Below, piece after piece: positions 48,170 to 58,400 of a DNA stretch of 64,000 nt. Below the pieces are notes generated by a model. It saw nothing but the letters and a program-made list of their open reading frames with translations, did not search any database and was not told the origin of the DNA. A program made the translations under genes and the position numbers. Position 1 is the stretch's first letter; the number at the start of each line of letters is the position of its first letter. Where the stretch lies: assembly GCF_000953825.1 (NCBI RefSeq), contig NZ_BBUL01000020.1, positions 340,900 to 404,899 of the forward strand, written 5' to 3'. Source of the DNA: Cellvibrio sp. OA-2007 (GTDB taxonomy: Bacteria > Pseudomonadota > Gammaproteobacteria > Pseudomonadales > Cellvibrionaceae).

Positions 48170-48802
48170 ATGGTGGTTATCCGAATTTTTTCCTGTATTT
48201 TTTTATTGTTGTCGGTACCTGCATTATCGGCGCAACTGTTATTAACAGTGACCAATCAACATGGCGAAGTCATTCCCAATGCAGTTGCCGCATTAGTGCC
48301 AACACAAGCAACTGATTTCACCGCCGTGCCGCCTGCGATTATGGATCAGCGCGATAATATGTTTGTGCCAGGTGTGTTGGCAATTCGCGTCAATACGTTG
48401 GTGCGCTTTCCCAACAGTGATGATGTTCGTCATCATGTCTATTCGTTTTCACCGGCCAAAAAATTTGAACTGCGTTTATATCACGGCATGACTGCCGAGC
48501 CGGTGCTATTTGACCAGCCTGGTACTGTAGTGTTGGGCTGCAATATTCACGACTCCATGGTGGCCTACATATATGTAGTGGAAACGAATTTTTTTGCACA
48601 AAGTGATCAGCAGGGAAACATTCAGCTCAACGCGCCAGCAGGAGAGTATCAACTGCAAATGTATCATCCTCAAATGCGAGAAGATTTTCCCGAGTCTCGC
48701 ATAGTGTTGGGTGATTCGACTAAACAACAAGTCATTGTGTTAAATAACCTATCGCCGCCTACAGCGACTGAACCTACCGATGAATTTTCCGATTTATTTT
48801 AG
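48170..48802 (+). CDS. Exported cupredoxin-like protein
   Basis: A 210-residue periplasmic protein with a signal peptide (to about residue 20, PALSA-Q). The core has type 1 copper features: SDDVRHHVYSF supplies a His, and VVLGCNIHDSMVAYIYV gives the Cys-x-x-His-x-x-Met cluster of blue copper proteins. Homologues are annotated methylamine utilization protein or plastocyanin-like. It lies 13 bases after the diguanylate cyclase and 12 before a membrane GGDEF-EAL protein, so a periplasmic redox partner or sensor for the latter is a reasonable inference. Copper occupancy is not proved. Confidence 0.8.
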   Translation: MVVIRIFSCIFLLLSVPALSAQLLLTVTNQHGEVIPNAVAALVPTQATDFTAVPPAIMDQRDNMFVPGVLAIRVNTLVRFPNSDDVRHHVYSFSPAKKFELRLYHGMTAEPVLFDQPGTVVLGCNIHDSMVAYIYVVETNFFAQSDQQGNIQLNAPAGEYQLQMYHPQMREDFPESRIVLGDSTKQQVIVLNNLSPPTATEPTDEFSDLF

Positions 48803-48814
48803 GCGGACAAACTA

Positions 48815-51139
48815 ATGCCTCGCTTTAGCTACTTGCTTAAACTACTCGCCTTTTTAATCGGGCTAGTGGTTGTGCTGGAAACCATTTCCTATCTCGCAAC
48901 TCGTCTGGTTATTAATAAAGCAGTAACCCAAAATGCGCGCACTGAATTGCTTGCGGGGGGTGAGCTATTTACCCGCATTATGCAAAATAAAGTAGAACAA
49001 TTGGCTCTCTCGGTAAAAGTGCTTACCGACGATTTTGGTTTTAAAGATGCGGTTGCCACGCGCGATGAAAAAACCATTGCCTCTGCACTCATTAATCACT
49101 CCGCGCGAGTAAAAGCCGATATAGGTGTACTAATTACCAACGATGGAAAATTTATAACCAGCGATGAAATGTTTGGCTTGCAAATCGTCGATGAATTTAA
49201 CAGCCTTAAGGAGCAGGCACAAAATCGCGGCCAAGCCTATGACATCATTATTGTGGATGGCCGCGCCTACCAATTTGTAATGTTTGCGGTAAAAGCACCG
49301 GTCATTATCGGCCTTGCCGGTATGGGTTTTGAAATTAAACAGGAATTTAGTGCAGAGCTGCAGCGTTTGACCGGCTTGGAAGTGTCTTTTGTGATTCACG
49401 ACGGGAAACAATTTCATTATTTGAATGGCACACAAGGCGAGCAGCAGCGCGACAATTTGGTTGAACAATTGGAGGCTACGCAAAAACTGGGTGAGGTATT
49501 TGTTTACAATGAGATTATTTCGTTAGCGGTACCTGCAGCGCGGAAAAATAATCATTTGTTGGCTGTATTGCAAGTTCCATTAAGTCAGGTGTTGGCTCCT
49601 TTCTCACGGTTAAATGTGCAGTTATTTATATTAGCGCTGGTATTTGCGGTACTAGCGGGTATTGCCGCATTGTTTTTGGCGCGCAGTGTGACACGCCCGG
49701 TAAGGCTATTGGCTGATATAGCGCGAAAAATTGCCAGCGGCTTTTATGCGACACCGATTTCAGTCAATTCCAATGATGAGTTGGGCGATCTCGCGCGCGC
49801 ATTTATTAGTATGCAGCATGCAATTGGCGAGCGTGAGCAACAAGTGCTGTTCCAATCCGAACACGATCCGCTAACCGGCTTGCCCAATCGTCTGCGCATA
49901 TTTCCTGAATTAGATGATGCAATTTCCCGCTCTCGTCCGCTTAAACAATCAGTCTTTCTGTTAGTTATCGATATTAAAAATTTCACTCAAATTAATGATG
50001 AGCTAAGTCAGGAAATTGGCGATGCAGTATTGCGAGAAGTTGGGCAAAAAATTGCGCGCATTCTTACCCACGGCGAAGTGTTGCGTTTTGGTAGCGACGA
50101 GTTTTTGGCAATCTTAATGTCGCCTGCCACTGAAACCATCATAGAGTTAACTGAGCTGATCCATTCCGCATTTAAAACGCCATTGCTGGTGAGTGGTTTG
50201 CAAGTCAGTATTGAAGTCAATATTGGCATAGCCACTTTTCCCGATGATGCTGATTCCGCCGAGACCTTATTGCGCCGGGCAAATTTGGCGGTGAATCAAG
50301 GGCGCGGTAGTGAACAGCGCACTTGTTGGTATCAACAGGGCTGGGATGAAAAACATTTACGCCGTTTGCATTTGTTTCGCGAATTTGAAGGTTCGCTGCG
50401 CGATGGCCATATCAGCTTGTACTACCAACCCAAAATTAATTTGGAGCAGCCGAATATTTTGGGGGCGGAAGCGCTGGTGCGCTGGCGCCACCCAGAAATG
50501 GGATTTGTCAGTCCCGACGAGTTTATTGGCGTTATCGAAAGTTCAGGGCAAATTACCATTTTAACCCGTTGGGTATTAAAAACTGCGGTAGTGCATTTGC
50601 GTCGGCTTCTGGATGAAAATATAAACATTACCTGTTCGGTCAATCTCTCGGCGTTAGATTTGTTAGTCGATGACTTACCGGCCTATGTGGCAGAGCTGCT
50701 GCAATCACACAAAGTGCCCGCTGAAAATTTATATTTGGAAATTACCGAAAGTGCGATTATGCGCGAAGCAGATAAGTGCTTGCATAACTTGCAGCGTCTG
50801 CGCGATTTAGGTCTCACGCTGTCAATTGATGATTTTGGTACAGGTTATTCATCGCTCTCGCAATTAAAAAAATTGCCCGTGTCAGAACTAAAAATTGATA
50901 AATCATTTATTTTAAATCTGGACACCAGCGCGGATGATCAGCTGATTGTGCGCTCCACGATTGATCTAGGGCACACCCTCGGTTTGAGTGTAACGGCAGA
51001 AGGGGTTGAGTCAGAGGCGATTAAAGCGCTGTTAAAAAACTACGGTTGTGATACTGCGCAGGGTTATCTCTACAGTAAACCGCTACCGGCAAATGATTTT
51101 ATCGAATGGGTGCACAGCTATCTCGCGGAGCTTCAATAA
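48815..51139 (+). CDS. Membrane Cache-HAMP-GGDEF-EAL c-di-GMP enzyme
   Basis: A 774-residue protein: membrane helix (about 7-27), periplasmic sensor of about 225 residues with Cache-like features (GVLITNDGKFITSDE), second helix (about 265-287), HAMP (to about 340), GGDEF (about 350-505) and EAL (about 515-770). The GGDEF signature is degenerate (FGSDEF) and the I-site is missing, while the EAL domain keeps EALVRWRHP, LEITESAIM, DDFGTGYSS, KIDKSF and TAEGVES. It should therefore act mainly as a phosphodiesterase under periplasmic control. It has a T-A-A-T-G overlap with the DUF3034 gene. Confidence 0.92.
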   Translation: MPRFSYLLKLLAFLIGLVVVLETISYLATRLVINKAVTQNARTELLAGGELFTRIMQNKVEQLALSVKVLTDDFGFKDAVATRDEKTIASALINHSARVKADIGVLITNDGKFITSDEMFGLQIVDEFNSLKEQAQNRGQAYDIIIVDGRAYQFVMFAVKAPVIIGLAGMGFEIKQEFSAELQRLTGLEVSFVIHDGKQFHYLNGTQGEQQRDNLVEQLEATQKLGEVFVYNEIISLAVPAARKNNHLLAVLQVPLSQVLAPFSRLNVQLFILALVFAVLAGIAALFLARSVTRPVRLLADIARKIASGFYATPISVNSNDELGDLARAFISMQHAIGEREQQVLFQSEHDPLTGLPNRLRIFPELDDAISRSRPLKQSVFLLVIDIKNFTQINDELSQEIGDAVLREVGQKIARILTHGEVLRFGSDEFLAILMSPATETIIELTELIHSAFKTPLLVSGLQVSIEVNIGIATFPDDADSAETLLRRANLAVNQGRGSEQRTCWYQQGWDEKHLRRLHLFREFEGSLRDGHISLYYQPKINLEQPNILGAEALVRWRHPEMGFVSPDEFIGVIESSGQITILTRWVLKTAVVHLRRLLDENINITCSVNLSALDLLVDDLPAYVAELLQSHKVPAENLYLEITESAIMREADKCLHNLQRLRDLGLTLSIDDFGTGYSSLSQLKKLPVSELKIDKSFILNLDTSADDQLIVRSTIDLGHTLGLSVTAEGVESEAIKALLKNYGCDTAQGYLYSKPLPANDFIEWVHSYLAELQ

Positions 51140-52047
51140 TGCACGGAAAAAACACGCCTGTTATTTTGGTGATGGCTTTAGTATTTGCGTTGCAAGCTAC
51201 TGTGGCCGCAGCGGTAACTGAAACAGATCTCGCCAGTGATAGCAAAATCAAACGCAGCCGATTGCTTGCTACCGGTGGTGCAACAAGTATTGAAGGCGCT
51301 GCAGGTGGCGGCATAGTGCCTATGGCAGTGATTTCCGGCTACGGTGCGCAAGAGGAACAAAGTGCAGTGGCGTTTGCCAGCCATGTGGATACAGGTGATT
51401 ATCAATTAGATGTTATTGGTGGTAGTTGGAGTTGGCGCAATCGGTTGGAGCTATCTATCGCGCAACAAAAACTAAGCCATGATTCGCTAACCGCGGCATT
51501 AAGTTTGCCAACTGACTCGATTAGTCAGCGTATTGTTGCCGCCAAGGTGCGAGTGGCGGGCGATTTAATTTATACCACCATGCCACAAATCAGTATTGCT
51601 GTGCAGCATAAGAAAAATCTGGATTTTTTAGTGCCAGGTGCAGTGGGAGCAAAAAAAGATTCGGGTACAGATCTAAATATCACTGCAACAAAATTAATCC
51701 TCGGTGGATTTTTCAATCGCAATTTATTGCTTAATGCCAACTTGCGTTATACCAATGCAAATCAAACGGGTTTGGTTGGTTTTGGCGGCGATAAAAATAC
51801 CAGCAAAGAGTGGCTGCCGGAAATTTCCGCTGGAGTGTTGCTCAATCGTCACTGGTTAGTTGGCTCTGAGTATCGGCAGAAACCCAATAATTTATCGTTT
51901 ATTAAAGAAGATGATTGGCACACGGCGTTTGTCGGTTGGTTTCCTAATAAGCGTATCGCACTGGTAGCAGCCTATGTCGATTTAGGTGAGGTAGCGACAT
52001 TTAAAAATCAGACTGGTTGGTACCTATCGCTGCAGGTGAGTTTTTAA
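51139..52047 (+). CDS. DUF3034 family exported protein
   Basis: A 302-residue protein with a signal peptide (to about residue 24, VAAA-V) and a mature region rich in alternating hydrophobic beta strands ending in aromatic Phe (YLSLQVSF), the pattern of an outer membrane beta-barrel. The segment LLATGGATSIEGAAGGGIVP is characteristic of DUF3034. Start at 51139 shares one base with the preceding stop; the longer frame from 51106 overlaps the EAL gene too far. Function unknown. It sits between the c-di-GMP enzyme and the globin lipoprotein. Confidence 0.8.
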   Translation: MHGKNTPVILVMALVFALQATVAAAVTETDLASDSKIKRSRLLATGGATSIEGAAGGGIVPMAVISGYGAQEEQSAVAFASHVDTGDYQLDVIGGSWSWRNRLELSIAQQKLSHDSLTAALSLPTDSISQRIVAAKVRVAGDLIYTTMPQISIAVQHKKNLDFLVPGAVGAKKDSGTDLNITATKLILGGFFNRNLLLNANLRYTNANQTGLVGFGGDKNTSKEWLPEISAGVLLNRHWLVGSEYRQKPNNLSFIKEDDWHTAFVGWFPNKRIALVAAYVDLGEVATFKNQTGWYLSLQVSF

Positions 52048-52049
52048 CA

Positions 52050-52484
52050 ATGAATCATCGCATGAAAAAATTATTTGGCGGTATTGTGTTATGTGTTTTT
52101 GTTTCTGCCTGCGCCAATCAATCCAGGCAGCAATCGCTCTATGAGGCGCTTGGGCAATATGAAGGTATCAATAACATTACGCATCAATTGATTTTGAATA
52201 TCGCCAAAGATGAACGGGTGAAACATCGCTATAAAGGCGTGAACATGAGCAAGTTTAAAAAAGGCATGTCGGATTATGTTTGTGCCGTGGTTGAGGGACC
52301 CTGTACCTATGGCGGCGATAATATGAAATTGGTGCATGCAGGTTACAACTATACCAATACCGAATTTAACGCGATTGTGGACGATTTAATTTTAGCAATG
52401 GAGCAGTGCGGAATTCCGGTGCCCACGCAAAATCGCTTATTGGCAAAATTGGCGCCTACCTACAAAGATGTGGTGTATCACTAA
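52050..52484 (+). CDS. Lipoprotein group 1 truncated hemoglobin
   Basis: A 144-residue protein with a lipoprotein signal ending FVSAC and a truncated-globin domain (2/2 fold). The proximal His is in KLVHAGYNYT (F helix), and the EHxD-like AKDERVKHRYKG and CGIP segments fit group 1. The B10 position, usually Tyr, aligns with Ile (LILNIAKDE), which would change O2 and NO chemistry. A Cys pair (VCAVVEGPC) may be disulfide-bonded. An exported, lipid-anchored globin is unusual. It closes the operon, two bases after DUF3034. Confidence 0.83.
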   Translation: MNHRMKKLFGGIVLCVFVSACANQSRQQSLYEALGQYEGINNITHQLILNIAKDERVKHRYKGVNMSKFKKGMSDYVCAVVEGPCTYGGDNMKLVHAGYNYTNTEFNAIVDDLILAMEQCGIPVPTQNRLLAKLAPTYKDVVYH

Positions 52485-52651
52485 GCCTAATTCTGCGGCT
52501 TTACACCATTAACATTATTTAACCTATATCGACAAATTTATTATCACCTCTGCGCTCGCATAGGTTTATGCTTTTGTGCTCTCTGACCATAAGAGTTCTT
52601 CGCTCACCGCTCGCACAAATAATAATACGGCATTCCCCTATGAAGAGACCT

Positions 52652-55150
52652 ATGAAAACATCCATTAAAAAATATTCTGTTCATCGCAGTATGCTCGCTG
52701 CAGTGATTGCATTTTCCTCACTGAGTTTTGCTGATGAATTAACAATTAACGATAAAGATTATTTTGAAATGCAGGGGCTGAATGTCACTGTGTTTAGCGA
52801 TATTTATCCAGATGGCCATCAGACTGGCGTAACTGTTATTCAACACGGTAGTCGCGTTGCCGCTAATGGCGATCTGCGCTTGGAAATTTCACCGGGGCAA
52901 TGGTCGCCAGTGCCAGTAGGTGGCAAACAAACTGTCGATAAAAACACACAAACGATTACCCAGTCACTCTCCTATCCCGATCCCAGCAAGGATCGCAAAG
53001 GTTTTAACCCGATTATTTATCCCGACTTGAAGTTCACCTATGATGTAAAAGTTACTGCGCTCGGCGATAATCAATTCAAAATTACGGTCGATTTGGAAAA
53101 ACCGTTACCGGCAGAGTGGGTGGGAAAAATCGGTTTTAATTTTGAAATATTCCCCGGTGAATTTTTTGGCAAGTCCTGGCTGTTGGATGAGCATGCCGGA
53201 ATTTTTCCGCAGCAGCCCAATGGCCCGCTGGTAAATCCGCACGGTGAATTTTTAACAGCACCGCTGGCGACTGGTAAAAAATTAATTGTGGCCCCCGATG
53301 CTGATAAACAGCGCATGACTATTGAAAGTAAAACCGGTTCGCTGGAGCTGTGGGATGGTCGCGCCAATCACAATAACGGTTGGTACATAGTGCGCGGTGC
53401 AATTCCCGCCGACAAAACTGCAGCGGCGCTGGAATGGATTGTCACACCCCATGTGATTAAAAACTGGCTTTACCAGCCGGTCATTCAAGTATCGCAATTA
53501 GGTTATGGCTCGCAACAGCCTAAAAAAGTGGTGATCGAACAAGACAAGCGCGACACCAAAGCCTCGGAAATTAAAATTTTCAAATTGAGTGACGTAGGCA
53601 AAACGCTGGTGAAAAAAGCCAAGGTGAAGCCCTGGGGCAATTTCCTGCGCTATCAATATATGACTCATGATTTCTCGGATATTAAAGAACCGGGCATGTA
53701 TCAAATAAGTTACCGGGATAAAACCTCGCACGCATTTAAAATTGGTGACGATGTGTTGTCGCGTCACGCATGGCAACCGACACTCGAATATTTTTTGCCG
53801 GTGCAAATGTGTCACATGCGCGTGAATGAAAAATATCGCGTCTGGCATGGATTAGATCATCAGGATGACGCCATCATGATGCCGCTCAATTTTAACCATA
53901 TTGACGGCTATATTTCTGACGATACCACGCGCACCAAATTTAAACCGGGTGAGCGAGTGCCGGGTTTAAACGCCGGTGGCTGGCACGATGCGGGCGATTA
54001 TGATTTGCGCGTGGAATCGCAAATGGGCACTGTGTGGCTGCTCGCTACCATGGTGGAAGAATTTGGTTTGAATCACGATGCAACCTTGATCGATCAAGAA
54101 AAAAAATTGGTTGAAATTCATGTGGCCGACGGTAAAAACGATGCGCTGCAACAAATTGAACACGGCTTGTTGAGTGTGCTCGGCGGTTACAAAGCCATGG
54201 GGCGTTTGTATCGCGGCATTATCGAACCGACCATTCGCCAATATGTATTGCTCGGCGATGCCATGGTACAAACCGATAATCTACCCTATGACCCATCGCT
54301 AAAAGATGGCGAAGTAAAAAATGGCAAATCTGGTACACCGGATGATCGCTGGGTTTTTACCGAAGATAATCCCGAACGTGAATTAGATGCAGCAGCGGGT
54401 CTGGCAGCCGCTGCACGAGTATTGAAAACCTACAATCCAAAAATGGCACAAGAGGCACTCGCGGCGGCACAGGATCTTTACAAAATCGCTGCCCCCAAGA
54501 CCAAACGGCAAGATGTGCGCATTTTTGCGTTAGCAGAATTAATCTTGGCAACGGGGGATGATAAATACCACGCTGAATTAATTAGCCTGCAGCAACAAGT
54601 TGTTGCTGAAATTGATAAAACAGGCTGGGCGATTGGCCGGGTAATACCATCAATTGGCGATGCAAAATTTGTCGCGGCGGTAAACGCGGCCGTCGACACC
54701 TACCAGCAGCAAGTGCGTGAGCGCGCTAAAACCGAATCGCCTTACGGTGTGCCCTACAAACCCAACATATGGGGCGCTGGTTGGAATATTCAGGAGTTTG
54801 GTGTTAAACAATATTTCTTTCATAAATCCTGGCCGGAATTAACCGGTACTGATTCCTACGTCAATGCACTCAATTTTATTTTGGGTGTGCACCCAGGCGA
54901 CAATACACAAAGTTTTGCTTCGGGTGTGGGGGCTAATTCAGCGCTGGTTGCCTATGGTGTGAACCGTGCCGATTGGTCTTATATTCCCGGTGGTGTTATC
55001 TCTGGCACAGCATTAATTCGCCCGGATTTGCCGGAATTAAAAATCTGGCCGTTCTTTTGGCAGCAAACCGAATATGTGATGGGCGGCGGCGAAGCCAACT
55101 ATATGTTTTTGGCGCTGGCGGTAGATCAGTTGAATCGGTCTGCCAAGTAG
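52652..55150 (+). CDS. Exported glycoside hydrolase family 9 enzyme
   Basis: An 832-residue secreted enzyme with a signal peptide (ending SLSFA-D). The N-terminal 300 residues hold beta domains, including an Ig-like CelD_N module (about 290-380, VIQVSQLGYGSQQPKKVV), followed by the GH9 (alpha/alpha)6 barrel (about 400-832). The base motif GGWHDAGDYDLRVESQ is clear, and GGGEANYMFLALAVDQ near the C terminus should supply the acid Glu. GH9 enzymes cleave beta-1,4-glucans; this branch also includes exo-acting enzymes on oligosaccharides. No carbohydrate-binding module is seen. Start could be 52640 or 52652. Confidence 0.88.
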   Translation: MKTSIKKYSVHRSMLAAVIAFSSLSFADELTINDKDYFEMQGLNVTVFSDIYPDGHQTGVTVIQHGSRVAANGDLRLEISPGQWSPVPVGGKQTVDKNTQTITQSLSYPDPSKDRKGFNPIIYPDLKFTYDVKVTALGDNQFKITVDLEKPLPAEWVGKIGFNFEIFPGEFFGKSWLLDEHAGIFPQQPNGPLVNPHGEFLTAPLATGKKLIVAPDADKQRMTIESKTGSLELWDGRANHNNGWYIVRGAIPADKTAAALEWIVTPHVIKNWLYQPVIQVSQLGYGSQQPKKVVIEQDKRDTKASEIKIFKLSDVGKTLVKKAKVKPWGNFLRYQYMTHDFSDIKEPGMYQISYRDKTSHAFKIGDDVLSRHAWQPTLEYFLPVQMCHMRVNEKYRVWHGLDHQDDAIMMPLNFNHIDGYISDDTTRTKFKPGERVPGLNAGGWHDAGDYDLRVESQMGTVWLLATMVEEFGLNHDATLIDQEKKLVEIHVADGKNDALQQIEHGLLSVLGGYKAMGRLYRGIIEPTIRQYVLLGDAMVQTDNLPYDPSLKDGEVKNGKSGTPDDRWVFTEDNPERELDAAAGLAAAARVLKTYNPKMAQEALAAAQDLYKIAAPKTKRQDVRIFALAELILATGDDKYHAELISLQQQVVAEIDKTGWAIGRVIPSIGDAKFVAAVNAAVDTYQQQVRERAKTESPYGVPYKPNIWGAGWNIQEFGVKQYFFHKSWPELTGTDSYVNALNFILGVHPGDNTQSFASGVGANSALVAYGVNRADWSYIPGGVISGTALIRPDLPELKIWPFFWQQTEYVMGGGEANYMFLALAVDQLNRSAK

Positions 55151-55485
55151 CAGGTGCTATAAAGTTTTAATCGGCGCCAAAAAAAATGATTTATCCCTTT
55201 TTGGCGCTGAAGTTTCCATCTTCATTTGCGTTTTTCATTTCCTCAACCATATTTATCCCTGTGCCTTTTGGGTACAACTGTTTTTTTTTGTAAATCCAAC
55301 GCGTACTTTTTTCAAATTTCTAATTATCTAGTTGAAATATAAGGGATTTTAAAAGTGTTTCGAAACTACTCACAGTTGACAACGTTGTCCAGTAGCCTTT
55401 ATGTTTCGTCTCGACAACGTTGTTTGTGGTTAGTTTCACGCGTTGTTGGGGTCTCCACAACATAAAATAGCTAGAGGGATAGTTC
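55151..55485. other. Region between GH9 and the TonB receptor
   Basis: About 335 bases. A hairpin (GCGCCAAAAA 55174-55183 / TTTTTGGCGC 55198-55207) follows the GH9 stop without a T tail, so it is a weak terminator at most. The right half carries the promoter and two operators described separately. Confidence 0.55.
55376..55424 (+). promoter_or_regulatory. TonB-receptor promoter with two LacI-type operators
   Basis: Consensus -35 TTGACA (55376-55381) and -10 TATGTT (55400-55405) are 18 bases apart. The palindrome GACAACGTTGTC (55378-55389) overlaps the -35, and GACAACGTTGTT (55413-55424) lies just after the expected start site, 35 bases centre to centre. The form fits LacI-family repressor operators. 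No LacI regulator lies in the window. Confidence 0.65.
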
Positions 55486-58400
55486 ATGAGAAACACACTA
55501 AGAGATGCAATTCGCATGGTGAACCGCAAAGTTGTACTGTGCGGCTCAGCAGCAACTTTGGCGATGCTCGCTTCCGGCGTGCAGGCGCAAGAAAATATTG
55601 AAGAAGTATTAGTGCAGGGCGTACGCGCTGCGCAAGAAAGTGCAATTAATACCAAACGCAATGCGGTGTCTGTAGTGGATGGTATTTCTGCAGAAGATAT
55701 CGGCAAATTGCCGGACGTTACTATTTCTGACTCCTTACAGCGTATTCCTGGTGTACAGGTCACTCGTACTGCAGGTGAGGGTGGTCCAGTTCAAATTCGC
55801 GGTTTGGGTAATGTTGGCACCAGCTTGAACGGCGAGACCTTTTTGAGCGCAACGACTATTGACCAATCAGCGGCCGACTTCGGCGATTTGCCATCAACCT
55901 TGTTTTCCGGCGCTGACATTTATAAATCACCTTTGGCAACCAATACTGCAACCGGCATTTCAGGTACCGTAAACCTGAAGACCCGTCGCCCATTTGACAT
56001 GGATGATGGCTGGACCTTTGCTGGCACCGGTGAAGTCGATCAAGGTTCTATTAGCAAGGAAAATGACCCTACTTTTACCGGATTGATGAACTGGAAAAAT
56101 GATCGCGTTGGTTTCCTTGTTGCAGTTGCAACAACAGAAAAGAATTTGGCCACCGACTTTAACGGTTATTTCGATACCTCTGAAAATGGTGGTATTGGTG
56201 CGACCAACAACACTCATACATGGGGTCAAACTCCGTTGGGCGACCCAAATGTACATCACTTGGTGCCACAGGGTTTTGCTGCTTTTCATAAGGCCGAAGA
56301 GCGTCATCGCGATGGTTTGAACGCGTCTTTCCAAGCGGATTTAGGCGAAGGTTTTGAATTGGTCACCGACTATTTCTACAGTGATCAGGAGCGTTGGAAC
56401 CGCCGTGCTGGTTTCTCGCACAATAACCGTTGGCAAACCTTTGCTGGATACGCCACCGCCACTGAATACGGCGATGACAGCTTCACCTACGATGGCAATC
56501 AATGGCGTACAGTCACTGCATTTACTGCAGAGCCTTACCGCTTGCAGTCATTCGCACAAACCAACTACAACCAGGAAAATTCGCAAAATTTTAACGCTGA
56601 ATTGAATTATGACAATGATGGTGCCTTAACAGGTCAGGTTCGTTTGACGCGTGCCAATGCCAATGCATCTATGCGTCATGGTTATGGTGAAGGCGATATG
56701 CTGAGCATTGACTCAGGTTCTATAGTCACTGGCCCAGGTGGCTTAATTCCTGCGAGTCAATGTGATACATCGCGTGGTGATCTTGTGGTCGGTGCTAAAG
56801 GCGGTTGTTTTGCAGCCTACGCGCCGGGTGGTATTGAGAGCCGTTTCCGTATTGGTTATGACGTAGCGGGCGATCACCCAACCTTCTCCGGTTTTGACCA
56901 AGTGGTCAACGGTGGCAAGGGTATGCGTACCGTTGCTGAATACATGGCCGATGTGGATTCTTATCACATAGGCGCCTTCTCTTCCGAAAACAATACCGAC
57001 CGCGATGCCACCCTGAATACTTTCAGCACCCGTTGGAATTATGCGTTCGACGATCAGCCGTTTATTTCTAGCGTTGATTTTGGTGCGCGTAACAGCACCC
57101 GTGCGGTAGAGAGCAGCCAATTTTCTTACTTCGGTAAGCTGAATGGTGGCTGTGCTGCACAATGGAAAGCGGTAGACCAATTTGCCGGTTCTGCATCAGC
57201 GTGTGATTCAAGCTTGGCGCAGGGCGAACTAGTTACTGGTATGGATCAAAATGGCAAGGCGTACAGCAATGAATTTGTAAACTACACCTTGCTCAAGCCA
57301 ACCCGTATAGATGAACACAACAATGTTATTTGGGTTGATAACTTTGGCGGTGTTAAAGGTATTCCCGGGGTATGGGTAATTGATCCGCGTGATTTTGACG
57401 ATACCCTGGCTTTCCAGGAAAAAGTATTTGGTCCACAGGCAAAGGTAATCAACCCAGGGCAATCCTTTGGTGTTGAGTTGGAAGAGTTTAGCTACTTCCT
57501 GCAGGCAAATCTGGAGTACGGAATTGTTAGTGGTAATGTCGGCCTGAAAGTTATTGAAACTGATCTGACTATTGTTGCCAACGAAGTGGGCGCGCAAATG
57601 CCGCACTCAGGTACCAACGTAGATACTGGCGATGTGGTAACCAAACGCAGCTACACCGATTACTTGCCATCATTAAACTTGGTTGCAGATGTTGCGGAAG
57701 ATGTCAAAGTGCGCGTTGCCTATGGCGAGAGCATGATGCCACTCAACCTGCTGCAATGGGGTGGTGGTAAGTCAGTTGGTCGTGTATTTAACAACGACTG
57801 TAACTGTATGCGTGTTGCCAACGGCAGTCTCTCTGGTAACCCGGACTTGGATCCAATCCGTTCTAAAAACTTTGACCTGTCCGCAGAATGGTATTTGGGT
57901 AGTGCGTCTATGATGAGCGCCGGTCTGTTTAAAATCGAGATCGACAGCTTTATTGAAGACGGTACCGTTATGGTGGATGAGCCGGATTCCGACGGTGTTC
58001 GTCGCGGCCCATGGCAGTTCAACGCACTGGTACAGGGTAAGGGTGGTGAAGTTCAGGGTCTGGAGCTGGCAGCCAAGTTAGCTATGAGCGACATTACTGA
58101 TGCACCGGTACTGAGCAATATGGGCTTTGATGTTAACTACACCAAGTCTGATAGTTCACAAGAGCGCAAAGGTTTTAACAACGAAGAGTTGCCATTCGTA
58201 AACAACTCCAAAGATACTTATAACCTGGTAGCTTGGTATGAAAACGAAGTGGTTTCAGCGCGTGTGGCCTACAACTTCCGTTCACCACGTTTGATTACCG
58301 GTGGTAATCCATCGACTGGCCAACAATCTCTGTATCAAGATGATTACGGTCAAATGGACGTGAACCTGACCTACAATGTAAACGACCAATGGTCTGTGTA

